A DNA stretch of 64,000 nt from Betaproteobacteria bacterium UBA1934 (GTDB taxonomy: Bacteria > Pseudomonadota > Gammaproteobacteria > Burkholderiales > Rhodocyclaceae), in assembly GCA_002337055.1 (NCBI GenBank), contig DDFG01000004.1, positions 248,001-312,000 of the forward strand, read 5' to 3'. The notes under the pieces are model-generated. The model did no database searches. It was not told the DNA's origin and saw only the letters and a list, made by a program, of their open reading frames with translations. The position numbers and the translations under genes are program-made. This document shows, in pieces, positions 26,796 to 34,522 of this stretch (the stretch's first letter is position 1; every line of letters starts with the position of its first letter).

Positions 26796-27004
26796 GCTTG
26801 TTGCTCCTTGTTCAGAGTCGCCAGTCGGGCGTGAGCGTCAGCCCAGGCCTTGCAGGCTTCATAGGTGGATTGGGAAATGGGATGGATCTCCTCGTAGGCC
26901 GCCGGCAGGCGATCTTCGACAAGATCGTGTAACTGGGAAGCCCACTCGGAAGCAATGCGTTTCAGGCGCTTCACTTCCTTGTCCAGGGCGTGCAGGTCTT
27001 CCAT
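26792..27004 (-). CDS. DUF683 (CCE_0567-type) small nif-cluster protein
   Basis: The 70-residue protein is a helical hairpin (DLHALDKEVKRLKRIASEWASQLHDLVED, then YEACKAWADAHARLATLNKEQQ). It lies in the canonical place between the DUF269 gene and fdxB. The family is conserved in nif clusters and its biochemical role is not settled. Overlaps on both sides or spacing of 3 bases show tight coupling. Confidence 0.9.
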   Translation of the reverse strand: MEDLHALDKEVKRLKRIASEWASQLHDLVEDRLPAAYEEIHPISQSTYEACKAWADAHARLATLNKEQQA

Positions 27005-27007
27005 GGC

Positions 27008-27472
27008 TTACAGCCCCGCCACGTCGCCGTACTTGCCAATGCGCTCAATGGCAACCGAAAGTAGTTTGTCGGATTCCGTCTTCATCTTGGAAAGACTATC
27101 GAAGCCAAAGCGATGCACGTCGCGCAGGGTTTTGTCGACAGCAACCAGTTTGCCGACAGTAATCAAAGCCCGGCCAAACCCTTCGTGCGTTAGGTGAACC
27201 AGCGGCACGGCCAACAGGCTGCATTCCTTTTCGATCAGCACCGCGATGGCGTTGTAGAAAGCCTTGACCCGCGCCAGCGTTTCCTCGTCTGGGTCGCCGA
27301 TCAGCGGAATCCCGGCCTTGCGTTCTTTGGTGAGCACAAACGGCGAAAGAATTCTCTCTGGCGTCCAGCCACTGTAGGTGCCATAGGTGTCGAGCGCCCG
27401 CATCTGACGCAGCATTTCCTTGCAGAAATCGGTTTCGAGGATGGGGTCGGCATCGAGGGCAGCAGTGTTCAT
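27008..27472 (-). CDS. NifX-associated nitrogen fixation protein (DUF269)
   Basis: The 154-residue helical protein carries the DUF269 marks: FCKEMLRQMRALDTYGTYSGW near the N-terminus and GRALITVGKLVAVDKTLRDVHRFGFDS. It follows nifX after 54 bases, a gap that contains a GC-rich hairpin at the nifX stop. It is conserved in Mo-nitrogenase clusters, and a role in FeMo-co delivery is suspected from context. Confidence 0.93.
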   Translation of the reverse strand: MNTAALDADPILETDFCKEMLRQMRALDTYGTYSGWTPERILSPFVLTKERKAGIPLIGDPDEETLARVKAFYNAIAVLIEKECSLLAVPLVHLTHEGFGRALITVGKLVAVDKTLRDVHRFGFDSLSKMKTESDKLLSVAIERIGKYGDVAGL

Positions 27473-27526
27473 GTCGGGCTCCGTGGTTTTGAGTGGTGTG
27501 TTGTATTAGCTAGTGGCGGCCGGTTT

Positions 27527-28048
27527 CTAACCGGACCAGCCTTCTTCTTCCATTTCGGCAAAGCGATCGGCGCCTCGCCTCTGTGCCGCCAAGGCGCGGT
27601 CTATCCAGCCAACGCCGCCGGTCTTCATGGCCTCTGCAATATCGGCCAGCAAATCCTCGATAGCGTCGGTTTCGGCAATCCTAATCGGCTGCACACCCTG
27701 CGCCAGCAGTTGCTGGATCGCCGAGGCGCCGATCGCCATCACGAAGACCGCCGCGCAACCTTGAAGAAACTCGACCTTGGCGGCAAGTTTGCTCTCGTTG
27801 CCATCCATCGCCGTACCGGGGAATTCGCCGACGCCAACCAGCGTGGCACGTTCTGGCCTGACCTCGTAGACGACCAGTCCTTCCGCCGCGCCAAAATGCT
27901 GATCGACGCGCGCGCGGTCGGCCGACGCAAAGGCCACGCGCAATTCGGGCACGTCGGCGTCCTTAGTGGACCAGACCAGACTCAACCGGCGAGCCGGCCG
28001 GGTCGGCGCATTCGTCCCGATAGAGGGATCGATAGGGTGCGATTTCAT
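27527..28048 (-). CDS. nifX: NifX, FeMo-cofactor precursor carrier
   Basis: The 173-residue protein has a NifX/NifB-C-terminal fold: LRVAFASADRARVDQHFGAAEGLVVYEV, with the conserved His in QHFG. Length and C-terminal tail are typical. The start at 28048 lies 86 bases inside the end of nifN, in another frame, which is unusually deep; a later start would shorten the N-terminal tail only. It carries NifB-co or VK-cluster between NifB and NifEN. Confidence 0.9.
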   Translation of the reverse strand: MKSHPIDPSIGTNAPTRPARRLSLVWSTKDADVPELRVAFASADRARVDQHFGAAEGLVVYEVRPERATLVGVGEFPGTAMDGNESKLAAKVEFLQGCAAVFVMAIGASAIQQLLAQGVQPIRIAETDAIEDLLADIAEAMKTGGVGWIDRALAAQRRGADRFAEMEEEGWSG

Positions 28049-29351
28049 GATGCTCCCCGAGTATCAGATTGGCGATGTCGAACAAGGCCTGCCGCGAACC
28101 GCGGTAGCCCACCCAAGTGCGAGCGTAACCGCCCACCCAGTCGTATTGCGGAAAACCGGCGCGCAGCAGGGGCACGCCCAACCGCCGGGCACTCGCGGCG
28201 GCGTGCGAATTGGCGATAAGCAGTTGAGGGTCGCGCAACCGCGCACGCTGCTCCAGATCCTCCAGATCGCCGATCACCACCTCGGCGAAAGGCAGGTCGG
28301 TTAGCGTGTCGGCACGTGCGGCGCTGACGGCGGCCACCACTTCGGCGCCCATGCCATGCAGAAAACGGCCATGCATGGTCAGTTGATCCGGATCGCCCGC
28401 CAGCGCTACCCGGGCAAAGCCGAGCATGAAGTGACTATCGACCATGGCATCCTGCAACTGGGCACGCTGCCGTTCGATGCGGGCGGGTACAGGTTTGCCT
28501 GAAAGGTCGGCCAGCGCCTGAGTGAAGGCGTCACAATCGGCGAGCCCCATCAGGCCGCCGAAACGCACATCGGGCACACCTGTGCGGGCGCGGAGCAGAT
28601 CGGCGGCGCGATGGAGCGAGGCGCCAACCACCAGGGTCGCCACGCTTTCGCCCATGTGCGCGATCTCGCTGCGCGGCGTGCCGCCGATCGTCAGCGATGA
28701 AAATTCAGTCTCCACCAGGTGGCCGTCGAGCGAATCGCCGATGTCGGGCAGCACCACCGGGCGCAGACCAAACGCTTCGATCCACTCCTTGATCGCTTCG
28801 ATATCGCCTGGCGTCAGCACGCTGCCCGCCAGCACATTGACTTGTTTAGGGCGCCGGCCGGCGACACTGGATTCGGGCACCAGAGTGGCGATCAGCGCCT
28901 CGACTGCGAGCGCGAAACCGCTTTCCAGACAACCAGCGGTATCGGGCGCATTGACCGGCACCACGGTGATGCCGACATGTTCGGGGTGGCGTGCGCGAAA
29001 TTCTTTGGTCACGCGGTGAATATCACTGCCCTGGGTTTCGGAAAGCCCGGTAGTGATGAGGCCGATAATGTCCGGTTTGCTCTTTTCGCAGAGCGTCTTC
29101 AGACCTTCAACGATGTTCTCGTCGGCACCCATGATGCTGGAAACCTGATCCATGGCCGTCGTTTGCAACGGAATCGGCTCGCGGAAATGGCGAACGAAGA
29201 ACACCTTACCAAAGGCCGTGCAACCCTGCGAGCCATGCAACATCGGCAGGCTTTTTGCCAATCCGAGGAAGGCAAGCGAGGCCCCAATCGGCTGGCTGAC
29301 CTTGAGTGGATTAACCACAAGCGGTTTTTTGGAATGCTGAATCGCGACCAC
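27963..29351 (-). CDS. nifN: NifN, FeMo-cofactor scaffold beta subunit
   Basis: The 462-residue protein begins with the conserved NPLKVSQPIGASLAFLGL and MLHGSQGCTAFGKVFFVRHF, matching NifN and NifK relatives. With NifE it forms the scaffold on which FeMo-cofactor is completed. The start is GTG (29351) preceded by GAGAG. It has its own NifA-controlled promoter and is separated from nifE by an opposite-strand ion exchanger gene. Confidence 0.95.
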   Translation of the reverse strand: MVAIQHSKKPLVVNPLKVSQPIGASLAFLGLAKSLPMLHGSQGCTAFGKVFFVRHFREPIPLQTTAMDQVSSIMGADENIVEGLKTLCEKSKPDIIGLITTGLSETQGSDIHRVTKEFRARHPEHVGITVVPVNAPDTAGCLESGFALAVEALIATLVPESSVAGRRPKQVNVLAGSVLTPGDIEAIKEWIEAFGLRPVVLPDIGDSLDGHLVETEFSSLTIGGTPRSEIAHMGESVATLVVGASLHRAADLLRARTGVPDVRFGGLMGLADCDAFTQALADLSGKPVPARIERQRAQLQDAMVDSHFMLGFARVALAGDPDQLTMHGRFLHGMGAEVVAAVSAARADTLTDLPFAEVVIGDLEDLEQRARLRDPQLLIANSHAAASARRLGVPLLRAGFPQYDWVGGYARTWVGYRGSRQALFDIANLILGEHHEIAPYRSLYRDECADPAGSPVESGLVH

Positions 29352-29387
29352 TTCGAACGCTCTCTGAGTATTGCCTGGATCAAATAA

Positions 29388-29462
29388 AGCAAAGAGCGAG
29401 CCATATATAAAATGTTTTAAATCATATTGATATCAATCTGTTCAATTGTTCGGAATACGACA
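29388..29462 (-). promoter_or_regulatory. Sigma-54 promoter with NifA site for the nifN operon
   Basis: On the minus strand TGGCTC-GCTCT-TTGCT (29403-29388) differs from the -24/-12 consensus by one base. The NifA site TGTTCGGAATACGACA is at 29447-29462. Between them an AT-rich segment holds an IHF-like site (TATCAATCTGTTC, 29431-29443, 12 of 13). The remaining sequence up to the plus-strand gene at 29668 has no gene that I can support. Confidence 0.85.
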
Positions 29463-29667
29463 ATCACACCTCGACAAACCGGTTAAGTCAGCACGAACTA
29501 CAGTTGAAATCTGGACAGCGCTCGCGAAAAATGGGTCAATCCATAGTGAATCGCTGCCCGCCCCTGACTCGGGCCATCCCTAGCCTAACCATCCGACTGT
29601 CTCGATCTATGCGCCACCAAAACGCGAGGTGTGCAAAAATGACCGCGTTACCAACCGGAAAAATGCC

Positions 29668-30756
29668 ATGCCTTTTCAGCAGCGCTTCGGACTCCCGCTT
29701 TGGTCGGTTGCAGGCCCGCTTCTAACAAGCGCCCTGCTGGCGGGTGTCTGGGGCAAACCACTGGCGTGGTATCTGCTTGTCATAGTCGGCATTGCACTGA
29801 TTTCAGCCGTTCTGCTTTCCGTCCATCACGCCGAAGTCGTTGCGCATCGTGTCGGCGAGCCATTTGGCACACTCATTCTGGCGCTTGCGGTCACCGTTAT
29901 TGAAACGTCGCTGATCATCTCCATGATGCTGTCAAGCAGCGGCCAAACTGCCACGCTCGCCCGGGACACGCTCTACGCGGCGGTGATGATCGTCTGCAAC
30001 GGCATCGTCGGACTGTGCTTGTTGGTCGGCGGTATCCGCCATCATGTAGTCGAATTCCGCGTAGAAGGCAGCAGCCCGCCACTCTCGGTGCTTGCTGCAC
30101 TGACGACCCTTACATTAGTGTTGCCGCAATTCACACTATCCACCGTCGGACCGACCTACTCCAGCACACAGCTGGCATTTTCCGGCCTCGCATCGTTGCT
30201 GCTATACGGCGTATTTGTATTTGTTCAAACGGTACGTCATCGTGACTATTTCTTGCCTCTGAATAGAGACAATCTTGACGCTCATGCCGAACGTCCGAGT
30301 AATCGAACTGCTCTGATCAGTCTGATACTGCTGTTGATATCACTGACTTCCGTCGTCGGCCTGGCCAAATTGACGGCTCCAAGCATCGAACGTGGCGTTT
30401 CGGCAATGGGCGCACCGCCAGCCGTCGTCGGCATCGCGATTGCACTTCTGGTTTTACTTCCGGAAACCATCGCGGCGTTGCGCGCCGCTGCACGAAACCG
30501 GATGCAGACCAGCCTGAATTTGGCACTTGGCTCGGCACTAGCCTCCATCGGACTGACCGTACCCGTCGTGGCCGCACTCGCCATCGCGCTCAATCTGAAT
30601 CTGGAACTCGGTCTGCCTGCCAAGGAAATGGTGCTGGTCTTACTAACTCTATTTGTAAGCGCTACCACACTCGCAGGTGGCCGCGCTACCGTATTGCATG
30701 GGGCTGTTCATTTGGTCTTGGCGGCCGCCTTTCTATTCCTTGCCATCGTGCCGTAA
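29668..30756 (+). CDS. ChaA-like Ca2+/cation:proton antiporter (CaCA family)
   Basis: The 362-residue integral membrane protein has about 11 hydrophobic segments in two related halves. Each half holds an acidic family motif: AVTVIETSLIISMM in the first and LLVLLPETIAALRAA in the second, the alpha-repeats of CaCA exchangers. The first ATG with a fitting N-terminus is at 29668; 29629 is an alternative. It lies between nifN and nifE on the opposite strand, with lower GC than its neighbours, which suggests insertion into an ancestral nifEN unit. Confidence 0.85.
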   Translation: MPFQQRFGLPLWSVAGPLLTSALLAGVWGKPLAWYLLVIVGIALISAVLLSVHHAEVVAHRVGEPFGTLILALAVTVIETSLIISMMLSSSGQTATLARDTLYAAVMIVCNGIVGLCLLVGGIRHHVVEFRVEGSSPPLSVLAALTTLTLVLPQFTLSTVGPTYSSTQLAFSGLASLLLYGVFVFVQTVRHRDYFLPLNRDNLDAHAERPSNRTALISLILLLISLTSVVGLAKLTAPSIERGVSAMGAPPAVVGIAIALLVLLPETIAALRAAARNRMQTSLNLALGSALASIGLTVPVVAALAIALNLNLELGLPAKEMVLVLLTLFVSATTLAGGRATVLHGAVHLVLAAAFLFLAIVP

Positions 30757-30769
30757 GGCGATTTACCGT

Positions 30770-32170
30770 TCAGTCCGCGAGCACTGTGCCGGCGGTATTC
30801 TGGCGCGCCCAAGACGCCGGCTGCCGCACTGCAGACCACACCGGACTTTCGATGGAAAGCGCCAACTGACGCGCCAGTTCGACCATGCCGGCGTACCCGG
30901 CATACCCGAATTCGCGTTCCTGATTAATGTCGAGAAAGGGAATGCGTGCCTTCAACGCCGTATAGAGATTGCGACCGCCGGCGATCAGGATGTCGGCACG
31001 ATATTCTTTGTAGGTCGAAAGCAGCGCCTTGGGGCTGCCATCGTCGATCATCTTCGCGTCTTCACCCATCAGCTCGCGGATGCGCGCTTTGTCTTCCTCG
31101 GTCGATTTCTTGGTGCCGGTAGCCACCACGGTCATGCCCAGGTCCTGTAAGGCAGAGACGATGGACCACGATTTGACCCCACCGGTGTAGAGCAGCACCC
31201 GTTTGCCTTTGAGGCGCTCGCGCCAGGGCGCCAGCGCGGCGTGCGCGCTGGCCTCTTCACGCGCGATGACCGCCTCGGTACGCTGCACGAGATCGGCATC
31301 GTCAAGCATGCGGGCAAAGTCTCGCAACGCGTTGGACATATCCTGCACGCCGTAAAAGCTGCCCTCGAAATAGGGAATCTGCCAGTTCTCCTGCATCTTT
31401 CGGGCGACATTTAGCAGCGCCTTGGCGCAGACCACCATATTGGCCTCGGCACGATGCATGGTCTGGAGTTCGGCAAAGCGACTGTTGCCCGACAGGGTGG
31501 CGAGAATGCGCAGGCCCAGTTCATCGAACAGCGGCGCCACATGCCAGAACTCGCCGGCGATGTTGTATTCGCCGATCAGGTTGATATCGTGCGTGCGAAT
31601 GCCCGCCGGATGCGGTCTCGCCGGCGATGGTTCACGCGTGCCGATGACGTGCTTGAACATCGCTTCGCCCGCAATGCGATTGCCGAAATTCTTGGTGCCG
31701 TAGAAACCGGCCGAATCGACCGGCACCACCGGCACGCCCCAACGTTCGCCGGCCGCCTTGCATACCGCCTCGACGTCGTCGCCAATCAGCGCGGTCACAC
31801 AGGTGCTGTAGACAAAGACCGCTGCCGGTCGATGATCTTCAATCGCCTGCTTGATGGCCAGGAACAGGCGCTTTTCGCCGCGCCCCATGATGACGTCGGT
31901 GTCGGAAAGATCGGTGGTCATGCCGGTTCGGAACAGCACCGGCCCACTCGAACGCGTGCCCCGGTTGTCCCATGACGAACCGGCACAGGCGATGGGGCCG
32001 TGCACGATGTGCGCCACGTCGGCCACCGGCAGCAACGCGATCTGTGCACCATCGAAGGCGCAGCCGCCGGCCGTCGCGCCCGGTTTGGGGCGGGCGCATC
32101 CGGATTTCTCCTTCTGGTTGTGGCTACAGGCCGGCTCATTGAGCAAAGCCTGGATGTCGCTGGTTTTCAT
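30770..32170 (-). CDS. nifE: NifE, FeMo-cofactor scaffold alpha subunit
   Basis: The 466-residue protein carries the NifE pattern: N-terminal GCAFDGAQIALLPVADVAHIVHGP with cluster cysteines, TCVTALIGDDVEAV, and the C-terminal INQEREFGYAGYAGM. It forms NifEN with NifN. It is transcribed alone from its own NifA/sigma-54 promoter, convergent with the exchanger gene (13 bases between the stops). The ATG at 32170 is preceded by a purine-rich AATCC-type region, so the ribosome site is weak. Confidence 0.95.
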   Translation of the reverse strand: MKTSDIQALLNEPACSHNQKEKSGCARPKPGATAGGCAFDGAQIALLPVADVAHIVHGPIACAGSSWDNRGTRSSGPVLFRTGMTTDLSDTDVIMGRGEKRLFLAIKQAIEDHRPAAVFVYSTCVTALIGDDVEAVCKAAGERWGVPVVPVDSAGFYGTKNFGNRIAGEAMFKHVIGTREPSPARPHPAGIRTHDINLIGEYNIAGEFWHVAPLFDELGLRILATLSGNSRFAELQTMHRAEANMVVCAKALLNVARKMQENWQIPYFEGSFYGVQDMSNALRDFARMLDDADLVQRTEAVIAREEASAHAALAPWRERLKGKRVLLYTGGVKSWSIVSALQDLGMTVVATGTKKSTEEDKARIRELMGEDAKMIDDGSPKALLSTYKEYRADILIAGGRNLYTALKARIPFLDINQEREFGYAGYAGMVELARQLALSIESPVWSAVRQPASWARQNTAGTVLAD

Positions 32171-32199
32171 GCGGATTCTCCGAGGTTCCACTCCTCTAT

Positions 32200-32264
32200 T
32201 GCAATCCGCGTGCCATATCTAACCGGTTGAATAACAAGCCATTTGTTATGTCGCAAACCCGACA
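32200..32264 (-). promoter_or_regulatory. Sigma-54 promoter with NifA site for nifE
   Basis: On the minus strand TGGCAC-GCGGA-TTGCA (32215-32200) is a perfect -24/-12 element, 30 bases before the nifE start. The NifA site at 32249-32264 (TGTCGCAAACCCGACA) is identical to the one at nifV. An IHF-like site (ATTCAACCGGTTA on minus, 32220-32232, 12 of 13) lies between. Confidence 0.9.
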
Positions 32265-32283
32265 AAACACCGTTTTGGCAGCC

Positions 32284-33024
32284 TCACTGGCCGCCGTTCA
32301 GCCGGCGCGCCGCCGCAACCCGCACTTCCGGTTCGTCATCATCAAGCAGCGGGCGCACCGCCACCGGATCGGCGGCATTCACCGCCGCCAGCCGCACCCA
32401 CCACTCGCTGTCGGCCAACAGTCTGGCAGCAAGCGCCGGCAGGGCGCGACGGGCGACAATCGCCCTGACTTCGGGTTCGGCGTCTTCGGCAAGCAGGGTC
32501 AGGGCAAAGGGCGGCAGCCGTTCGGCCACGGCCTTGCGCACTTCGCGCTCGGTATCGGCGGCCATGCGGGTCAGCTGACCGTGCGGCAGGCGCCGCGCGA
32601 CCGTCACCCGCACCAGATAGTCGGCATCGTCCATCAACGCATCGAGGTGCTCGGCGGGCAGGCGCTCGGCAACAAACATGCGGACTTCTCGGTCGGGGTC
32701 GTCCACCAGTTGCGCCAGCAAGGCCGGCGGCAGGCGCTGGGCGACGACGCGCCGCACCGCTTCGTCGGGATCGTTGATCAGCCTGTCGAGAGCGTCGACA
32801 GGCGCGTACCGGGCCGCGATGGCACGCCGTTCCCAGAATAGATCGTCAAGAAAAAGGATCGCCTCGGCGGCGTTGGCGCGAAAGAAGCGCCCCATCTGAC
32901 GGCCGCTATGAGCACGCACGCAGGTGTCGCCCGGACGGCAGCGCCCGATGTTCAGCAGGCTGCCGGCGTAATCACAGCCGACGCATAGCCCTTGCGGGGC
33001 GGTATGTGGCGGTTCATTCTTCAT
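32284..33024 (-). CDS. 4Fe-4S leucine-rich repeat variant (LRV) protein
   Basis: The 246-residue protein has an N-terminal cysteine cluster motif (GLCVGCDYAG, GRCRPGDTC: C-x2-C-x11-C-x5-C) followed by about eight LRV repeats of the form DPDxEVRxxVAxRLP. This is the architecture of the Fe-S LRV protein known from the Azotobacter nif region. Its task is unknown; a protein-binding solenoid with a redox or structural cluster is inferred. It ends the nifH operon and overlaps the DUF6129 gene by 11 bases. Confidence 0.9.
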   Translation of the reverse strand: MKNEPPHTAPQGLCVGCDYAGSLLNIGRCRPGDTCVRAHSGRQMGRFFRANAAEAILFLDDLFWERRAIAARYAPVDALDRLINDPDEAVRRVVAQRLPPALLAQLVDDPDREVRMFVAERLPAEHLDALMDDADYLVRVTVARRLPHGQLTRMAADTEREVRKAVAERLPPFALTLLAEDAEPEVRAIVARRALPALAARLLADSEWWVRLAAVNAADPVAVRPLLDDDEPEVRVAAARRLNGGQ

Positions 33025-33274
33025 CTTCCCGACGGGCCACGACCACCCCGTGCGCAGCCTCCATATCGGCGGTCAGCGACAGGCAATGGCCGTCCGGCGA
33101 CCCCACGAGATAGAGGGCATAAGCTCCCACTTCGGCAACTGGGCGGGCGCGGGCGGGGATGTCGTCTTCGCTGCACTCTGTGAACACGATGCCGGGAAAG
33201 CGGGCGCGCAACGACGCCGCATCCGGCTGTTTGCCCACCGCCTCAGCGATGGCGGTTAGAAGATCGCTATCCAT
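33014..33274 (-). CDS. Small nif-cluster protein (DUF6129-like)
   Basis: The 86-residue protein starts MDSDLLTAIAEAVGKQPDA and has a compact alpha/beta pattern (IVFTECSEDDIP, YALYLVGSPDGHCLSLT). Its place between nifY and the LRV gene, with overlaps on both sides, shows that it belongs to the nifH operon. The DUF6129 name is my best recollection and is moderately certain. No function is known to me. Confidence 0.7.
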   Translation of the reverse strand: MDSDLLTAIAEAVGKQPDAASLRARFPGIVFTECSEDDIPARARPVAEVGAYALYLVGSPDGHCLSLTADMEAAHGVVVARREDEE

Positions 33275-33999
33275 CAGGCAGACTCCGCCGCCGCTTCTTC
33301 CCACTCCGCCAGCGTCGCAGCGGGCACGCCCATGACGCGAGCCAACCAGGGAGGCGGATTGAGCAAACGCGCCTGTACGTCGGTTAGCAAGGCGCGGGCC
33401 TCACCACCGGCGGGTTTCTTGAGCGGATGCACACCCTGGCGAACGACCTTGGCGGCGGCTGGTCCGCCAATGGACTGCACAAAGAGCAACTGGCAGTCGC
33501 CGATCAGCGAAGCGCGAGCGGCGTTACGGTCTTCCTCGGCATCAGCTTCGAGAGCGGAGCGCACATCGACCAGACGGATCGCCTCCGGCGCCACCTGGTA
33601 GACGAGAAAGCGTTCGCAGGAACCGAAGTGGCCATCCAGTTCTTCGCTGCGATTGGACGCAACGGCAACGCGGATGGAACCGGGCATCGACGCCCCGGCA
33701 TCCACCTCCGGTTTAGGCAGATCGCTGCCTTCGACGTTTTCGCCCCAGAAAATGCGGACGGCAGCCTTGAGTTTCTCGGACGGCACGCCGACCACGCAGT
33801 TTTCGTCGGCGTGGTCGCCCGCCAGCAGCGCCCTCAGGTCTTCGACCGTCAGGGCTGCCAGCTTGCGTTCCGTGATCGGCACATCGACTTTCTCGATCAG
33901 TGCGGCCACCAGGGCGCGCACGTCGAGGCTTTCCAGGGTGCGCGCCGCCAGTGCGATGCGCAGCGCGGCTTCACGCGAGGCGATGGGCGTTTGCGACAT
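33274..33999 (-). CDS. nifY: NifY/NafY-type FeMo-cofactor-binding chaperone
   Basis: The 241-residue protein has an N-terminal helical SAM-like domain (about 1-95) and a C-terminal NifX-like cofactor-binding domain (SIRVAVASNRSEELDGHFGSCERFLVYQV, about 108-215). The conserved His is in DGHFGSC. This two-domain form is that of NafY/NifY, which binds apo-dinitrogenase and FeMo-cofactor. It follows the ferredoxin gene by 21 bases in the nifH operon; its stop overlaps the next start. Confidence 0.9.
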   Translation of the reverse strand: MSQTPIASREAALRIALAARTLESLDVRALVAALIEKVDVPITERKLAALTVEDLRALLAGDHADENCVVGVPSEKLKAAVRIFWGENVEGSDLPKPEVDAGASMPGSIRVAVASNRSEELDGHFGSCERFLVYQVAPEAIRLVDVRSALEADAEEDRNAARASLIGDCQLLFVQSIGGPAAAKVVRQGVHPLKKPAGGEARALLTDVQARLLNPPPWLARVMGVPAATLAEWEEAAAESA

Positions 34000-34020
34000 G
34001 GCGGCGATCTCCTGTGAAAG

Positions 34021-34212
34021 TCAGAGCGGCCCGATGGCGCCGGACGGGCATACGTTCACGCACATTGGCGAATCGTTCTCGCCGGCGCATTCGGTGCAGG
34101 TGGCTGGGTCGATGGTGTAGAACACCTTGCCGGATTTGATCGACTTGGTCGGGCAGATGGGTTTGCAGTCGCCGCAGGCGGTGCAGGTATCGGGATCAAT
34201 GGTCATTGCCAT
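34021..34212 (-). CDS. 2[4Fe-4S] ferredoxin of the nifH operon (FdxN-like)
   Basis: The 63-residue ferredoxin has C10-x2-C-x2-C-x3-C20 and a second, expanded motif C39-x2-C-x8-C-x3-C55, the pattern of nif-associated FdxN-type ferredoxins. It lies between nifT and nifY. It probably passes electrons from Rnf to the Fe protein or to biosynthetic steps. A start two codons later is possible. Confidence 0.9.
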   Translation of the reverse strand: MAMTIDPDTCTACGDCKPICPTKSIKSGKVFYTIDPATCTECAGENDSPMCVNVCPSGAIGPL

Positions 34213-34244
34213 GGTGTTCTCCTGGATCGAGTTCGGAAATGGGT

Positions 34245-34472
34245 TCAGTCCTCCGCCGCACCGAGTCGCCTGGCCCGCAGCGAGATGGGCAGGCGAGGTG
34301 GTTTGGCGATGGGGTCAATATAGTAACTGCCTCCATTCTCGAGTTTGAGTTCGCCACCCCATTTTTCGGGCGTGTCGAACTCAATCGAGGCAATGGCGGC
34401 TTCGAGGTCGCGTTTGGGCAGATAGAACACCAGCCCGCCGGCGGCGTTGGTACGGATCATGATGTTGGCCAT
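34245..34472 (-). CDS. nifT: NifT/FixU family protein
   Basis: The 75-residue protein starts MANIMIRTNAAGGLVFYLPKRDLE and contains EKWGGELKLENGGSYYI, which is diagnostic of NifT/FixU. It follows nifK after 50 bases, its usual place. The ATG at 34472 agrees with the conserved N-terminus. The function is unknown and it is dispensable where tested. Confidence 0.95.
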   Translation of the reverse strand: MANIMIRTNAAGGLVFYLPKRDLEAAIASIEFDTPEKWGGELKLENGGSYYIDPIAKPPRLPISLRARRLGAAED

Positions 34473-34522
34473 GGAGGTCTCCAACAGGGGTGGCCGGGCA
34501 AGCCCGGCCACCTGGGGCCGCC

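Noticed and set aside
27518..27537. GC-rich hairpin at the nifX stop as a terminator
   Set aside because: There is no T-run and the downstream genes need the same transcript; an mRNA-stabilising stem is more likely.
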